A stretch of DNA of 32,406 bases from a bacterium. Its GTDB lineage: Bacteria; Actinomycetota; Acidimicrobiia; Spongiisociales; Spongiisociaceae. Shown one piece after another: positions 1 to 6,914 of the stretch. Position 1 is the stretch's first letter; each line of letters opens with the position of its first letter. The position numbers and the translations under genes were made by a program. The DNA is taken from contig JAPPFW010000075.1 in assembly GCA_028821575.1 (NCBI GenBank), positions 1 through 32,406 of the forward strand, in the 5' to 3' direction. A model generated the notes under the pieces. That model ran no database searches and was not told the DNA's origin. It was given only the letters and a program-made list of their open reading frames with translations.

Positions 1-55
1 GTGGCTGGTGGCTGGTGGCTGGTGGCTGGTTGCTGGTGGCTGGTGGCTGGTGGCT
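1..55. repeat. Heptanucleotide tandem array (GTGGCTG)n
   Basis: Seven full 7-bp units GTGGCTG plus a six-base partial copy, with one unit changed to GTTGCTG. The array touches the left window edge, so it may be longer. It is noncoding, lying 3' of the bfn gene. In one reading phase the unit is GGCTGGT, one base from the GGCTGGC unit of the array at 2494-2535 read on the minus strand, so the two arrays appear related. Similar 7-bp arrays (STRR elements) are known from cyanobacteria; kinship with those is not shown here. Confidence 0.9.
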
Positions 56-94
56 AATGACCGTCAACAACGATTACAGCTATACCGAGAACCT

Positions 95-129
95 CACTAA
101 CCACTGACCACTGATCACCAACCACCAAT
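95..129. repeat. Degenerate heptanucleotide array next to bfn stop
   Basis: Five consecutive 7-bp units: CACTAAC, CACTGAC, CACTGAT, CACCAAC, CACCAAT. The period is kept while the bases drift, and the last unit runs into the bfn stop codon (TGA on the minus strand, 129-131). Read on the minus strand the units are of GGTCAGT/GGTTGGT type, like those at 2429-2456. Between this array and the one at 1-55 are about 39 bp with no visible feature. Confidence 0.75.
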
Positions 130-614
130 CAGGTCTTGAAGTCCTCGGGGGTCAGGTCTTCGAGGAACTCCCTGAAGCGTTCCACCTCGGCTTCCTGCTC
201 CTCGTCCTTTATCTCGATGCCGGCGTCTTCCAATACCTGGGGGGTGGCGTAGAGGGGAGCACCGGTCCGGGCCGCGAGGGCGATCGCGTCGGACGGACGG
301 GAACTGACGTGGTGTTCCTCGTCGTTCTGGTTGAGAACCAGATCCGCGTAGTAAACGCTGTCACGTAGTTCGGTCACGGTCACCCGCGCTACTTGGGCTC
401 CGAGAACCTCGGTCGTTATTCGGAGCAGGTCGTGGGTGAAGGGTCGGGGTGTGGTCACGCCTTCGAGTGCGTACGCGATGGCGGTCGCCTCCATCGCCCC
501 GATCCATATCGCCAGATAACGCTTACCACGGGTCTCGCGAAGCAACACTATCGGTTGGTTGGTGGGGTACTCGATCCGCACCCCGATCAGATCCATCGGA
601 ACGGTGTCGCTCAT
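129..614 (-). CDS. Bifunctional nuclease family protein (BFN/DUF151)
   Basis: This 161-residue protein is a full-length member of the BFN (DUF151) family. Residues 1-135 form the domain, with the typical RPFTHDLL stretch (57-64) and the signature SRPSDAIALAART (105-117). The C-terminal 25 residues are strongly acidic. Family members have been reported to have nuclease activity, and the mycobacterial homolog Rv1829 lies beside the MerR-type regulator Rv1828; here an ftsR-like gene is also nearby, but dacF-like and hpt lie between. The ATG at 612-614 overlaps the hpt stop as ATGA, so translation is probably coupled. The biological role in actinobacteria is unclear, and nuclease activity is inferred from family only. 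Confidence 0.88.
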   Translation of the reverse strand: MSDTVPMDLIGVRIEYPTNQPIVLLRETRGKRYLAIWIGAMEATAIAYALEGVTTPRPFTHDLLRITTEVLGAQVARVTVTELRDSVYYADLVLNQNDEEHHVSSRPSDAIALAARTGAPLYATPQVLEDAGIEIKDEEQEAEVERFREFLEDLTPEDFKT

Positions 615-1189
615 GGGGTGAGACTATCAGCACGTCGGGGGTGCGCAAGCGACAGCAGGGCCGAAGGGTCGGCGTCGAACCGTTCGAAGTCGAGGATTGC
701 CCATAGGGATCGGAGGTTTCGCCATCGGCCCTTCCAGTCGAGTCCGTATCCCACGAGGAATTCGTCACCGACCTCGAAACCCCGGTAGCCGATCTCGAGG
801 TCGACGATCCGCCGTGACGTTCTATCGAGAAGCGCCACGGTCTCCAGGCTCGCGCAGTTGCGGGCCTCGAGTGTGCGGCACAGGAGTTGGTGGGTGAGGC
901 CGGTGTCGACGATGTCTTCAACGATCAGTACGTGGCGATCCTCCAGGTTGGTGGCGGTGTCCATCGCTAGGCGGACCCGGCCACCATGACCGAACCGCGT
1001 CAGAGCCAGGAAGTCCGTCTCGCAGTCGATCGCGATCCCACGCACCAGGTCGGCATGGAAGACGAGGGAGCCCGAGAGAACGCACACCAGGACGGGCCGG
1101 AGTCCGCGGTAGTCATGGCTGATGCGCTCCCCCAACTCGGTGACCCGTGTCTCGATGTCTCGCTCGGGCACGACCTCGGTGGCGATCAT
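611..1189 (-). CDS. hpt: Hypoxanthine phosphoribosyltransferase
   Basis: This 192-residue type I phosphoribosyltransferase makes IMP or GMP from hypoxanthine or guanine and PRPP in purine salvage. The PRPP-binding loop VLIVEDIVDTGLT is at 87-99, the LSGS pyrophosphate loop is near 39-42, and a DEFLVGYGLDWKG segment typical of the HPRT C-terminal base site lies at 142-154. Length fits the family (about 180-190), with a tail of about 30 residues after the last conserved block. The ATG overlaps the stop of the upstream carboxypeptidase gene as ATGA, and its own stop overlaps bfn the same way, so the three form one translationally coupled operon. Guanine versus hypoxanthine preference cannot be read. 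Confidence 0.92.
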   Translation of the reverse strand: MIATEVVPERDIETRVTELGERISHDYRGLRPVLVCVLSGSLVFHADLVRGIAIDCETDFLALTRFGHGGRVRLAMDTATNLEDRHVLIVEDIVDTGLTHQLLCRTLEARNCASLETVALLDRTSRRIVDLEIGYRGFEVGDEFLVGYGLDWKGRWRNLRSLWAILDFERFDADPSALLSLAHPRRADSLTP

Positions 1190-2337
1190 CGGCTGGCCAG
1201 CCTGGCCGTGAACCAGTCCCAGTAGCGCACGCTCCAGGTGAGTATGTCCTCAAGGCCTGGAAGTTCCGATCGCCGCTCGACCTCCATCACCTCGACGGGG
1301 ACGGGTTCCTCGTCGGCAACAGGGTCAGGTGGTGGTTCGGCCGCCGGCAGGACGGCAGCATCGTTCCCTTCGACCGCAACTTCAGGCTCCGGGACGATCA
1401 ACAGCTCGAAACTGCCCTCGACCGGCGGTCCGATTCCGCTGATCAGGGGTCTCGGGGCGGTCGACGCGACTGGTACCAGGGTCATGACGCCGAATTCGGC
1501 GAATCCATAGTCCAAGAGTGCAGTGGCGTCCCCGAAGTGATCGTCGGAACCCAGTACCACCGCGTAGAGGCGCCGCCCTCCGCGCTCCGCCGCTGCAACC
1601 AGAGTGAGAAGCGCCTGGTTCGTGAAGCCCGTCTTGACACCGATCGCTCCGGGGTAGGTGGCCAGAAGCTCGTTGCGGTTGACCGCCACCCTCGGCTCGC
1701 CGTCCGGGTTGGCCGGGAGGTTGGCGCTGCGGGCCTCGACGAGCCTGGCGAAGTCCGGGTCGTCCATCGCGGCGAGCGTAACGGTGAGCAGGTCGCGGGC
1801 CGAGCTGTAGTGGTCGGGGTGGTCGAGGCCGTGAGGGTTGACGAAGCTCGTATTCTCAAGACCTAGCTCCGCGGCCTTGGCATTCATAAGCCCGGCGAAC
1901 CCGGCGACCGTACCTCCAACGTGTTCGGCCAGGGCTACCGCGGCGTCGTTCGCGCTCTGTAGGAGCAACGCAGCCAGCAGGTCCTCGACGGTCCACGGTG
2001 GCTCCCCGGGGACCAGGCCGATTTCGGACTCCCCGGCCAGGTCGGCTCGTGATGTTATCTCCACCGTCGCATCCGGTTCGGACTGCTCGATCACCACGAG
2101 GGCGGTCATGATCTTGGTCGTTGATGCCACCGCCCGCCGCGTGTCGGGACTCCTCTCGGCCAGGACATGGCCGAAGGTGTCGTCGTACAGTATCCACGCC
2201 TCCGCCGTCACCTCGGGTGGCGGAGGCGCCAGCAGTCCGTCATCAGGAGCCAGGGTGGCCCAGCCGCGGGGAGTACCACCCATGGGGGCGACGAAGATGG
2301 TCAGCACCACCAGGAACAGTGTTACGAGACGTCGCAC
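1186..2337 (-). CDS. D-alanyl-D-alanine carboxypeptidase (peptidase S11)
   Basis: This is a secreted penicillin-binding protein that trims the terminal D-Ala of peptidoglycan stem peptides. An N-terminal signal sequence (hydrophobic 4-20, cleavage likely near 27) precedes the S11 domain. All three active-site motifs are present: S72-T-T-K75, S128-A-N130 and K235-T-G. After about residue 285 comes an acidic, Pro-rich linker and a short C-terminal segment with three Trp residues (about 367-378) that may touch the membrane as in PBP5. The start is GTG at 2335-2337 with no clear Shine-Dalgarno; an in-frame alternative is not obvious. It is the first gene of the dac-hpt-bfn operon. DacF or DacB naming is not secure, so no symbol is given. 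Confidence 0.9.
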   Translation of the reverse strand: MRRLVTLFLVVLTIFVAPMGGTPRGWATLAPDDGLLAPPPPEVTAEAWILYDDTFGHVLAERSPDTRRAVASTTKIMTALVVIEQSEPDATVEITSRADLAGESEIGLVPGEPPWTVEDLLAALLLQSANDAAVALAEHVGGTVAGFAGLMNAKAAELGLENTSFVNPHGLDHPDHYSSARDLLTVTLAAMDDPDFARLVEARSANLPANPDGEPRVAVNRNELLATYPGAIGVKTGFTNQALLTLVAAAERGGRRLYAVVLGSDDHFGDATALLDYGFAEFGVMTLVPVASTAPRPLISGIGPPVEGSFELLIVPEPEVAVEGNDAAVLPAAEPPPDPVADEEPVPVEVMEVERRSELPGLEDILTWSVRYWDWFTARLASR

Positions 2338-2428
2338 TAGGAGGGTGCCGAAAGACCCCGTGCAAAGGGGTTCGCCCGGTAGTTCACAACTCTCAGACTA
2401 GATGGTCAGTTCCAGGGGCTCCGGAAGC

Positions 2429-2535
2429 GGTCAGCGGTCGGTGGTCAGTGGTCCACCTCACGGACAACGGACAACGGACAACGGACTGCGATCCGCCAGC
2501 CGCCAGCCGCCAGCCGCCAGCCGCCAGCCGCCAGT
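2429..2535. repeat. Composite heptanucleotide array, three successive unit types
   Basis: Three 7-bp arrays lie almost head to tail. At 2429-2456 there are four GGTCAGC/GGTCGGT/GGTCAGT/GGTCCAC units. At 2462-2489 there are three GGACAAC plus one GGACTGC. At 2494-2535 there are five CGCCAGC plus one CGCCAGT. The array ends six bases before the ftsR stop codon (minus strand, 2541-2543), mirroring the placement of the 95-129 array beside the bfn stop. The rest of the gap between ftsR and the dac gene (2338-2540) holds a small stem CCCC/GGGG near 2356-2370 and nothing else convincing. Confidence 0.92.
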
Positions 2536-2540
2536 AAGTC

Positions 2541-3236
2541 TCAGTCCTCGTCGAGGATTGTCCTCACCTCCGCGAGGAACAGCAGGTCGTTGAGTCGACG
2601 CAGCGCTTCCACACCTCTCCTGGTGGTTTCCGCAGCATGGCGCCGGGCTTCGGGGCTGCGGTTCCTCCGCATGGCGACCGTGAGTCCCCCGATCAACTCG
2701 ATGTGGCGGACGGCCGCGTTGCGGATCATGCGCAGATGACGGGGCTCCAATCCTTGATCGATGAGCACCCTGCACTGGCGTGCAATCGCCAGGTCCCGAC
2801 TCGTGAACTTGGCGACCCCGTGCTCTTCCCGGGGCTTGATCAGGTTGTGGGTCATCAACTGGCGAATCTGTTTCCTCGAGAGATCCGCCCGGGCGGCGAT
2901 CTCCTGGAGTTCCAAGGCGTAGTCGTCCGGCGAGGAGCCCGCTTCCGACTCCGCGGCTTCCGGCTCCTCGATGGCAGGCGCTGGCCCTTGCGACCATTCT
3001 GCCAGTTGCGACTTGATCACCTTCAGCGGGAGGAAGTGGTCGCGCTGCCGCTGAAGTATGAACCGGAGCCGCTGTATGTCGTCCTGGTTGAATTGCCGGT
3101 AGCCCGCCGGTGACCTGGCCGGCCGGATCATCCCGCGCGATTCGAGGAACCGCACCTTGGACGTGGTGAGGTCCGGGAACTCCTCCCTCAGCAGGTCGGT
3201 GACCCTACCGATCGAGACGGACGGGGCGGCGTTCAT
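2541..3236 (-). CDS. ftsR: MerR-family regulator, FtsR/Rv1828-like
   Basis: This 231-residue regulator starts with a MerR winged helix-turn-helix (about 8-75). The SKVRFLESRGMI recognition region (26-37) and the AGYRQFNQDDI wing (44-54) are visible. A Pro/Glu-rich linker (about 82-105) leads to a second helical half ending in a likely helical C-terminus. Homologs of this two-part type are Rv1828 of M. tuberculosis and FtsR of Corynebacterium, which activates ftsZ. An in-frame extension upstream exists, but the ATG at 3234-3236 overlaps the FHA stop as ATGA, which decides the start. Direct pairing with the GarA-like gene matches mycobacteria. Regulation of ftsZ here is inferred from homology. 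Confidence 0.85.
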   Translation of the reverse strand: MNAAPSVSIGRVTDLLREEFPDLTTSKVRFLESRGMIRPARSPAGYRQFNQDDIQRLRFILQRQRDHFLPLKVIKSQLAEWSQGPAPAIEEPEAAESEAGSSPDDYALELQEIAARADLSRKQIRQLMTHNLIKPREEHGVAKFTSRDLAIARQCRVLIDQGLEPRHLRMIRNAAVRHIELIGGLTVAMRRNRSPEARRHAAETTRRGVEALRRLNDLLFLAEVRTILDED

Positions 3237-3670
3237 CGACCGCGGGCCACCAGCAGATGGAAGGTCCCGATCATCAGTCGGTCGCCGGGGTTGAGCGAGG
3301 ACTCCTCGACCAGTCGGTCGTTGACGTAGCTGCCGTTGGTGGAACCCAGGTCCCTGAGGGACAGGCCGCTGGAATCGAGTTCGATCCGGCAATGGCGTCT
3401 GGAGACCGTGATGTGATCCAGGGCTACGTCGCTGTACGGGTGCCGACCCACCTGGGTCACTCCGGGAGACAGCAGCCAGGTCCGGCCGGCTTGCTGGCCC
3501 TTGTGGACCACGAGGGCGTACTCGGGGGTGCGCGACAGGTCCGGCGCCCGTTCGGCGATGGTTCGTTCCGGCTCCCGATGGGCGGCCCCGGGATCGAGCA
3601 CCATTGTGGCGTCTGTGTCACCGGCGTTCTGAACGGCAGGCTCGTTAGATTGTGGATCGTTGGCTGGCAT
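3233..3670 (-). CDS. garA: FHA-domain protein, GarA/OdhI-like
   Basis: This 145-residue protein has a disordered N-terminus (1-48) and one forkhead-associated domain (about 50-143) that binds phosphothreonine peptides. Core FHA residues are present: G75-R76, S90-R-R-H93 and N112-G113. In mycobacteria GarA switches 2-oxoglutarate and glutamate metabolism when unphosphorylated, and PknB/PknG phosphorylate an ETTSVF motif at its N-terminus. That motif is not intact here; the nearest match is DATMVLDP (20-27) with a single Thr. It is followed by ftsR with a 4-bp overlap. A TACAAT box 6 nt before the ATG suggests leaderless transcription. The GarA role is inferred from domain layout and neighbour. 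Confidence 0.82.
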   Translation of the reverse strand: MPANDPQSNEPAVQNAGDTDATMVLDPGAAHREPERTIAERAPDLSRTPEYALVVHKGQQAGRTWLLSPGVTQVGRHPYSDVALDHITVSRRHCRIELDSSGLSLRDLGSTNGSYVNDRLVEESSLNPGDRLMIGTFHLLVARGR

Positions 3671-3676
3671 GCGACG

Positions 3677-3682
3677 ATTGTA
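3677..3682 (-). promoter_or_regulatory. Putative -10 box of garA-ftsR, leaderless geometry
   Basis: TACAAT on the minus strand ends 6 nt before the garA ATG. With the usual 6-7 nt from -10 to the start point, transcription would begin at or beside the start codon. No Shine-Dalgarno is visible and no clear -35 is seen. It lies downstream of the hairpin at 3698-3723, which suits a fresh promoter after pgsA. Confidence 0.5.
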
Positions 3683-3697
3683 GTTGTGTATGAAGGA

Positions 3698-3723
3698 ATC
3701 CGACGCCCTTTCGGCCGTCGGAT
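3698..3723 (-). terminator. Hairpin between pgsA and garA, possible terminator
   Basis: Perfect 8-bp arms ATCCGACG (3698-3705) and CGTCGGAT (3716-3723) enclose a 10-nt loop that can pair further by two G-C pairs with one bulge. It lies 66 nt after the pgsA stop. The minus-strand sequence that follows (TCCTTCATAC) is only mildly T-rich, so it is a weak intrinsic terminator or an mRNA 3' stabiliser. Confidence 0.45.
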
Positions 3724-3789
3724 GACCGCCTGTTCCCTGCGCAGGAGGAGTGTGCCGGGGAGGCCTCCGCTTCGCTGCCGCGAACGAGG

Positions 3790-4404
3790 CTACTTATCGG
3801 AGCGTCCGGCGCGGTGCAACTCTACCGAACGGCGCATATCGCCCGCGTACTGCCAGGAGACGATCAGGTACAGGATCAGGCCCGTGACTCCCGTCGCCGC
3901 TCCCAGCAATCGCCAGAAGTCTGGGAAGAAGCCGGTATGGGCCAGGTAGTAGAACGGCACCGCGCAGAAGACGAAAACGGTGGCGGCCTTGCCGAGTTGG
4001 CGTACGGCGACCTTGATCCGCAGAGTGACCAGCAGGTACAGGGCCACGGCGCCGATTGCGGCCTCCCGGGCCAGGAGCGGCCAACCCAGCCACGGAGGGA
4101 CTACCCCGGCGGCGAGTCCCCCGATCACCGAAGACGCCACCACTAGGCGGTCGGCGAGCGGGTCTAGGAACTTGCCTATCTCCGAGACCTGGTCCAGCCT
4201 GCGGGCCAACCACCCGTCGAGGTAGTCGGTCCAGGCGATCACGCCGAGCATGACGGCGGCCAGACCGGGATCATCCCGCCCGAGCAGCACCCAAAGGAAC
4301 AGCGGGATGGCGGCGATGCGGAGAGCGGAGATCAGGTTGGGGACGGTCCACAGCCCGCGGTCGGTATCCGGGCTGGAGGGCGACTCTGGCTCGCCGGTTC
4401 TCAG
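3790..4404 (-). CDS. pgsA: CDP-alcohol phosphatidyltransferase, PgsA-like, CTG start
   Basis: This 204-residue integral membrane enzyme joins CDP-diacylglycerol with an alcohol, probably glycerol 3-phosphate, to make phosphatidylglycerol phosphate. The complete family motif is present: D60-x2-D63-G64-x2-A67-R68-x8-G77-x3-D81-x3-D85. An N-terminal WTVPNLISALRI segment is typical. No ATG, GTG or TTG lies between the upstream stop and this essential N-terminus. The best start is CTG at 4402-4404, overlapping the oppF TGA, seven nt after a strong Shine-Dalgarno GGGGAAGGAG (4412-4421). The only other choice, TTG at 4429-4431, has no ribosome site. The alcohol substrate could instead be inositol phosphate or another, so the symbol is tentative. 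Confidence 0.82.
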   Translation of the reverse strand: MRTGEPESPSSPDTDRGLWTVPNLISALRIAAIPLFLWVLLGRDDPGLAAVMLGVIAWTDYLDGWLARRLDQVSEIGKFLDPLADRLVVASSVIGGLAAGVVPPWLGWPLLAREAAIGAVALYLLVTLRIKVAVRQLGKAATVFVFCAVPFYYLAHTGFFPDFWRLLGAATGVTGLILYLIVSWQYAGDMRRSVELHRAGRSDK

Positions 4405-5408
4405 TTGCCGACTCCTTCCCCGGCGCGGTAGCAAGATACCAGGTGGCCGGGATTGACCTCTTGGAGGGGTGGGTGGTCGTTGGTGTGGCAGACGTCGGCT
4501 GCAAGGGGACACCGCTCGATGAAGCGGCACACGGGCGGCGGGTTGATGGCCTTGGAGATTCCACCCCGGATGTCGGCGCCCTCCCGGCGGTGGGCTGGAT
4601 CCGGGACGGGTACCGAGGCGAGCAGAGCCCTCGTGTAGGGGTGCTGCGGGTTGCCGAGGATTTCCTCGGTTGCGCCCATCTCCACGATCTTGCCGAGGTA
4701 CATGACCGCGATCCGGTCGCACATGTAGCGCGCCACCGCCAGGTCGTGGGTTATGTACAAGTAGGAGACGTTCAGCTGCTCGGCGAGCTTCAGCATCAGG
4801 TCCATGATGGAGATCCGGATCGACACGTCCAGCATCGAGGTCGGTTCGTCGGCGACGACGAAGGACGGGTCGACCACCAGTGCGCGGGCGATGGCTATCC
4901 GCTGCCGCTGCCCTCCCGACAGCTCGTGGGGATAGCGGAACAGGAAGGTCGAGGCAGGGGTAAGGCCGACCAACTCCAGCAGCCGCACGGCTCGTTCCTC
5001 GCGTTCCCTCACGCTCCCGATGCGCTGTACGGTCAGGGGTTCCGCGATCGTGTCGTACACGGTGCGCCGCGGGTTCAGCGACTCGAACGGATCCTGGAAG
5101 ATCATCTGCACCCGGCGCCGGAAGCGCCGCAGGTCTTCCTTGTCGGTAATGACGGCCATGTCGACCATCTCACCGTCCTGCTCGAGCATGATCCTTCCCG
5201 AGCTGGCCTCCAGCAGCTTCACCATCAGCTTGCCGGTGGTGCTCTTGCCGCAACCCGACTCCCCCACCAGGCCGAGGGTCTCGCCCGGTGCGATGTCGAA
5301 GCTGATCCCGTCCACGGCGTGGACGTGATCGGTCGCACTGCGGAAGGCGCTGCGGGCGATCGGGAAACGCTTGGTCAAGTTCTCGACCCTGACCAGTGCC
5401 CGGGTCAT
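4401..5408 (-). CDS. Oligopeptide ABC transporter ATPase, OppF-like
   Basis: This 335-residue ATP-binding subunit powers peptide uptake with the neighbouring permeases. Walker A is GESGCGKS (49-56), the Q-loop is in QMIFQDPFESLNPRRT (101-116), the signature is LSGGQRQ (163-169), Walker B is VVADEP (184-189) and the switch His is 221. The C-terminal oligopeptide-transporter extension has Cys 294, 300, 307 and 326, a pattern that in OppD/DppD/F relatives can hold an iron-sulfur cluster. A longer in-frame reading exists upstream but belongs to a shadow frame; the ATG overlapping the oppD stop (ATGA, 5405-5408) is the sound start. A strong ribosome site for pgsA lies in its last codons. Confidence 0.93.
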   Translation of the reverse strand: MTRALVRVENLTKRFPIARSAFRSATDHVHAVDGISFDIAPGETLGLVGESGCGKSTTGKLMVKLLEASSGRIMLEQDGEMVDMAVITDKEDLRRFRRRVQMIFQDPFESLNPRRTVYDTIAEPLTVQRIGSVREREERAVRLLELVGLTPASTFLFRYPHELSGGQRQRIAIARALVVDPSFVVADEPTSMLDVSIRISIMDLMLKLAEQLNVSYLYITHDLAVARYMCDRIAVMYLGKIVEMGATEEILGNPQHPYTRALLASVPVPDPAHRREGADIRGGISKAINPPPVCRFIERCPLAADVCHTNDHPPLQEVNPGHLVSCYRAGEGVGN

Positions 5409-6838
5409 GCCTGCACGCCCTTGCCGATGCGGACCGGGACGCTGGTCCAGTTCCAGCAGGCGACCCCGTAGCCGGACTCCGGATCGATGACCTCCATGGT
5501 CGGGTTCTCCTCCCGGCAGCGCTGGTCGGCGTACGGGCACCGCGGGTGGAAGCGGCACCCGGTGGGCGGGTCCACCAGGTTGGGCGGCTCGCCCTCCAGG
5601 GGAGCCAGCACGCGGCGGGGCCCGGTCACCGACGGCGTGGATCGCAGAAGCAGGTACGTGTACGGATGGCGAGGTCTGGAGAAGACGTCCGCGGTCGGTC
5701 CCAGTTCCACCAGGCGGCCGGCGTACATGACGCCCATCACCTCGGTCACCTCGGCGATGACCGCGATGTCGTGGGAGATGTAGATGATGCTCATTCCCAG
5801 TGCGGTCTGAACCTTTTTCAGTTCCTGGAGGATCTGGTCCTGCACGATGACGTCCAGGGCGGTGGTGGGCTCGTCGGCGATGATCACCTGGGGGTCGCAC
5901 GAGAGGGCCATCGCTATGACCGCCCGCTGCCGCATGCCCCCTGAGAACTCGTGCGGGTAGCGGTCCACCATCGCCCGGCTCAGCCCGACCAGGTCGAACA
6001 GCTCGCCGATCCGGTCCCGGATCTGTTCCTCGGCCAGCTCGCCTCCGAAGTGGGTGACCATCGCCTCCCGGATCTGCTCGTAGACGGTGTAGACGGGATT
6101 CCACGCGTTCATGGCGCCCTGGAAGACCATGGCGATGTCGGACCAGCGGCGGGTTCTCATCTCGTCCTCGGTAACGTCGAGGAGGTCGACTCCGTTGAGA
6201 CGCACCGATCCGCCCCGGAACCGGGCGTTCTCCGGTAGCAGTCGCAGGAGCGACATCGCCACGGAGGTCTTCCCGCAACCGGATTCCCCGACCAGTCCGA
6301 GGGCCTTGCCCTTGCGCAGCACGAAGCTGACACCGTCGACCGCGGATACCCACCCGTCGCTGGTCCGGTAGTGCATGCTGAGGTCATCGACCTCCAGGAG
6401 AGGGGCCGGGTCTGTCGGGCCTGCGGCTCCGTCGGCAGGTTGGGACCGGATGGAACGCAGGAGACTTGCCAGCCGCCTCGCCGTGGATCCGCCCAGTGCC
6501 GCGCCTGCGGCGAAACCCAGGGCGCGAACGATGACGGTGCCGATCGCTAGCTCGCCCTCGACGGCGCCCCAGACGATCTCCACCGCGAACAGGCCCAAGG
6601 CAGCCAAGAGCCCGTGGGTGGGTTGCCGATGACCGGCTACCAGACCGCACGCCAGGGCGCCGAGGAACCCGGGCAGCATGAGCGCCACCAGGATCACGAC
6701 GTATCCCGGCCGGTACTCCCCCTCCGCGGGTGTAATCCACCCACCGAGCCACCAGTTCGCCAGCCCGATCACCGCGATGCCGAGGGCGATCGCCACCAGG
6801 TTCAGCCGATGCGTACGGATCTCGGCGGGGCTGTTCAT
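5405..6838 (-). CDS. OppD-like ATPase with N-terminal membrane domain
   Basis: This 477-residue protein fuses about 145 residues of membrane sequence to an otherwise standard OppD ATPase. Four hydrophobic spans are seen at about 12-32, 46-68, 75-92 and 99-117, followed by a Pro/Ala linker. The ATPase then shows Walker A GESGCGKT (185-192), signature FSGGMRQ (298-304), Walker B VIIADEP (318-324), and a C-terminal four-Cys oligopeptide domain (CRFHPRCPY... region). Usual OppD proteins are about 330 residues and cytoplasmic. I chose the ATG at 6836-6838, which has a weak AGGGG ribosome site; an ATG at 6875-6877 would add 13 residues but lacks one. The membrane part is in frame with no stop, so it looks like a real fusion. 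Confidence 0.88.
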   Translation of the reverse strand: MNSPAEIRTHRLNLVAIALGIAVIGLANWWLGGWITPAEGEYRPGYVVILVALMLPGFLGALACGLVAGHRQPTHGLLAALGLFAVEIVWGAVEGELAIGTVIVRALGFAAGAALGGSTARRLASLLRSIRSQPADGAAGPTDPAPLLEVDDLSMHYRTSDGWVSAVDGVSFVLRKGKALGLVGESGCGKTSVAMSLLRLLPENARFRGGSVRLNGVDLLDVTEDEMRTRRWSDIAMVFQGAMNAWNPVYTVYEQIREAMVTHFGGELAEEQIRDRIGELFDLVGLSRAMVDRYPHEFSGGMRQRAVIAMALSCDPQVIIADEPTTALDVIVQDQILQELKKVQTALGMSIIYISHDIAVIAEVTEVMGVMYAGRLVELGPTADVFSRPRHPYTYLLLRSTPSVTGPRRVLAPLEGEPPNLVDPPTGCRFHPRCPYADQRCREENPTMEVIDPESGYGVACWNWTSVPVRIGKGVQA

Positions 6839-6914
6839 GCGAGCCCCTGCGCCGGTGGCGCGAACCGCGGGCGGCATGTGGTGGGACGCGCCCGGGTCCT
6901 CGTCGTAGGTGCCA

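Noticed and set aside
2338..2428. Riboswitch upstream of the carboxypeptidase gene
   Set aside because: Only a short CCCC/GGGG stem is seen; no conserved riboswitch core such as a c-di-AMP element could be recognised.
2429..2535. CRISPR array
   Set aside because: Units are 7 bp with no spacers, and no cas genes are present.
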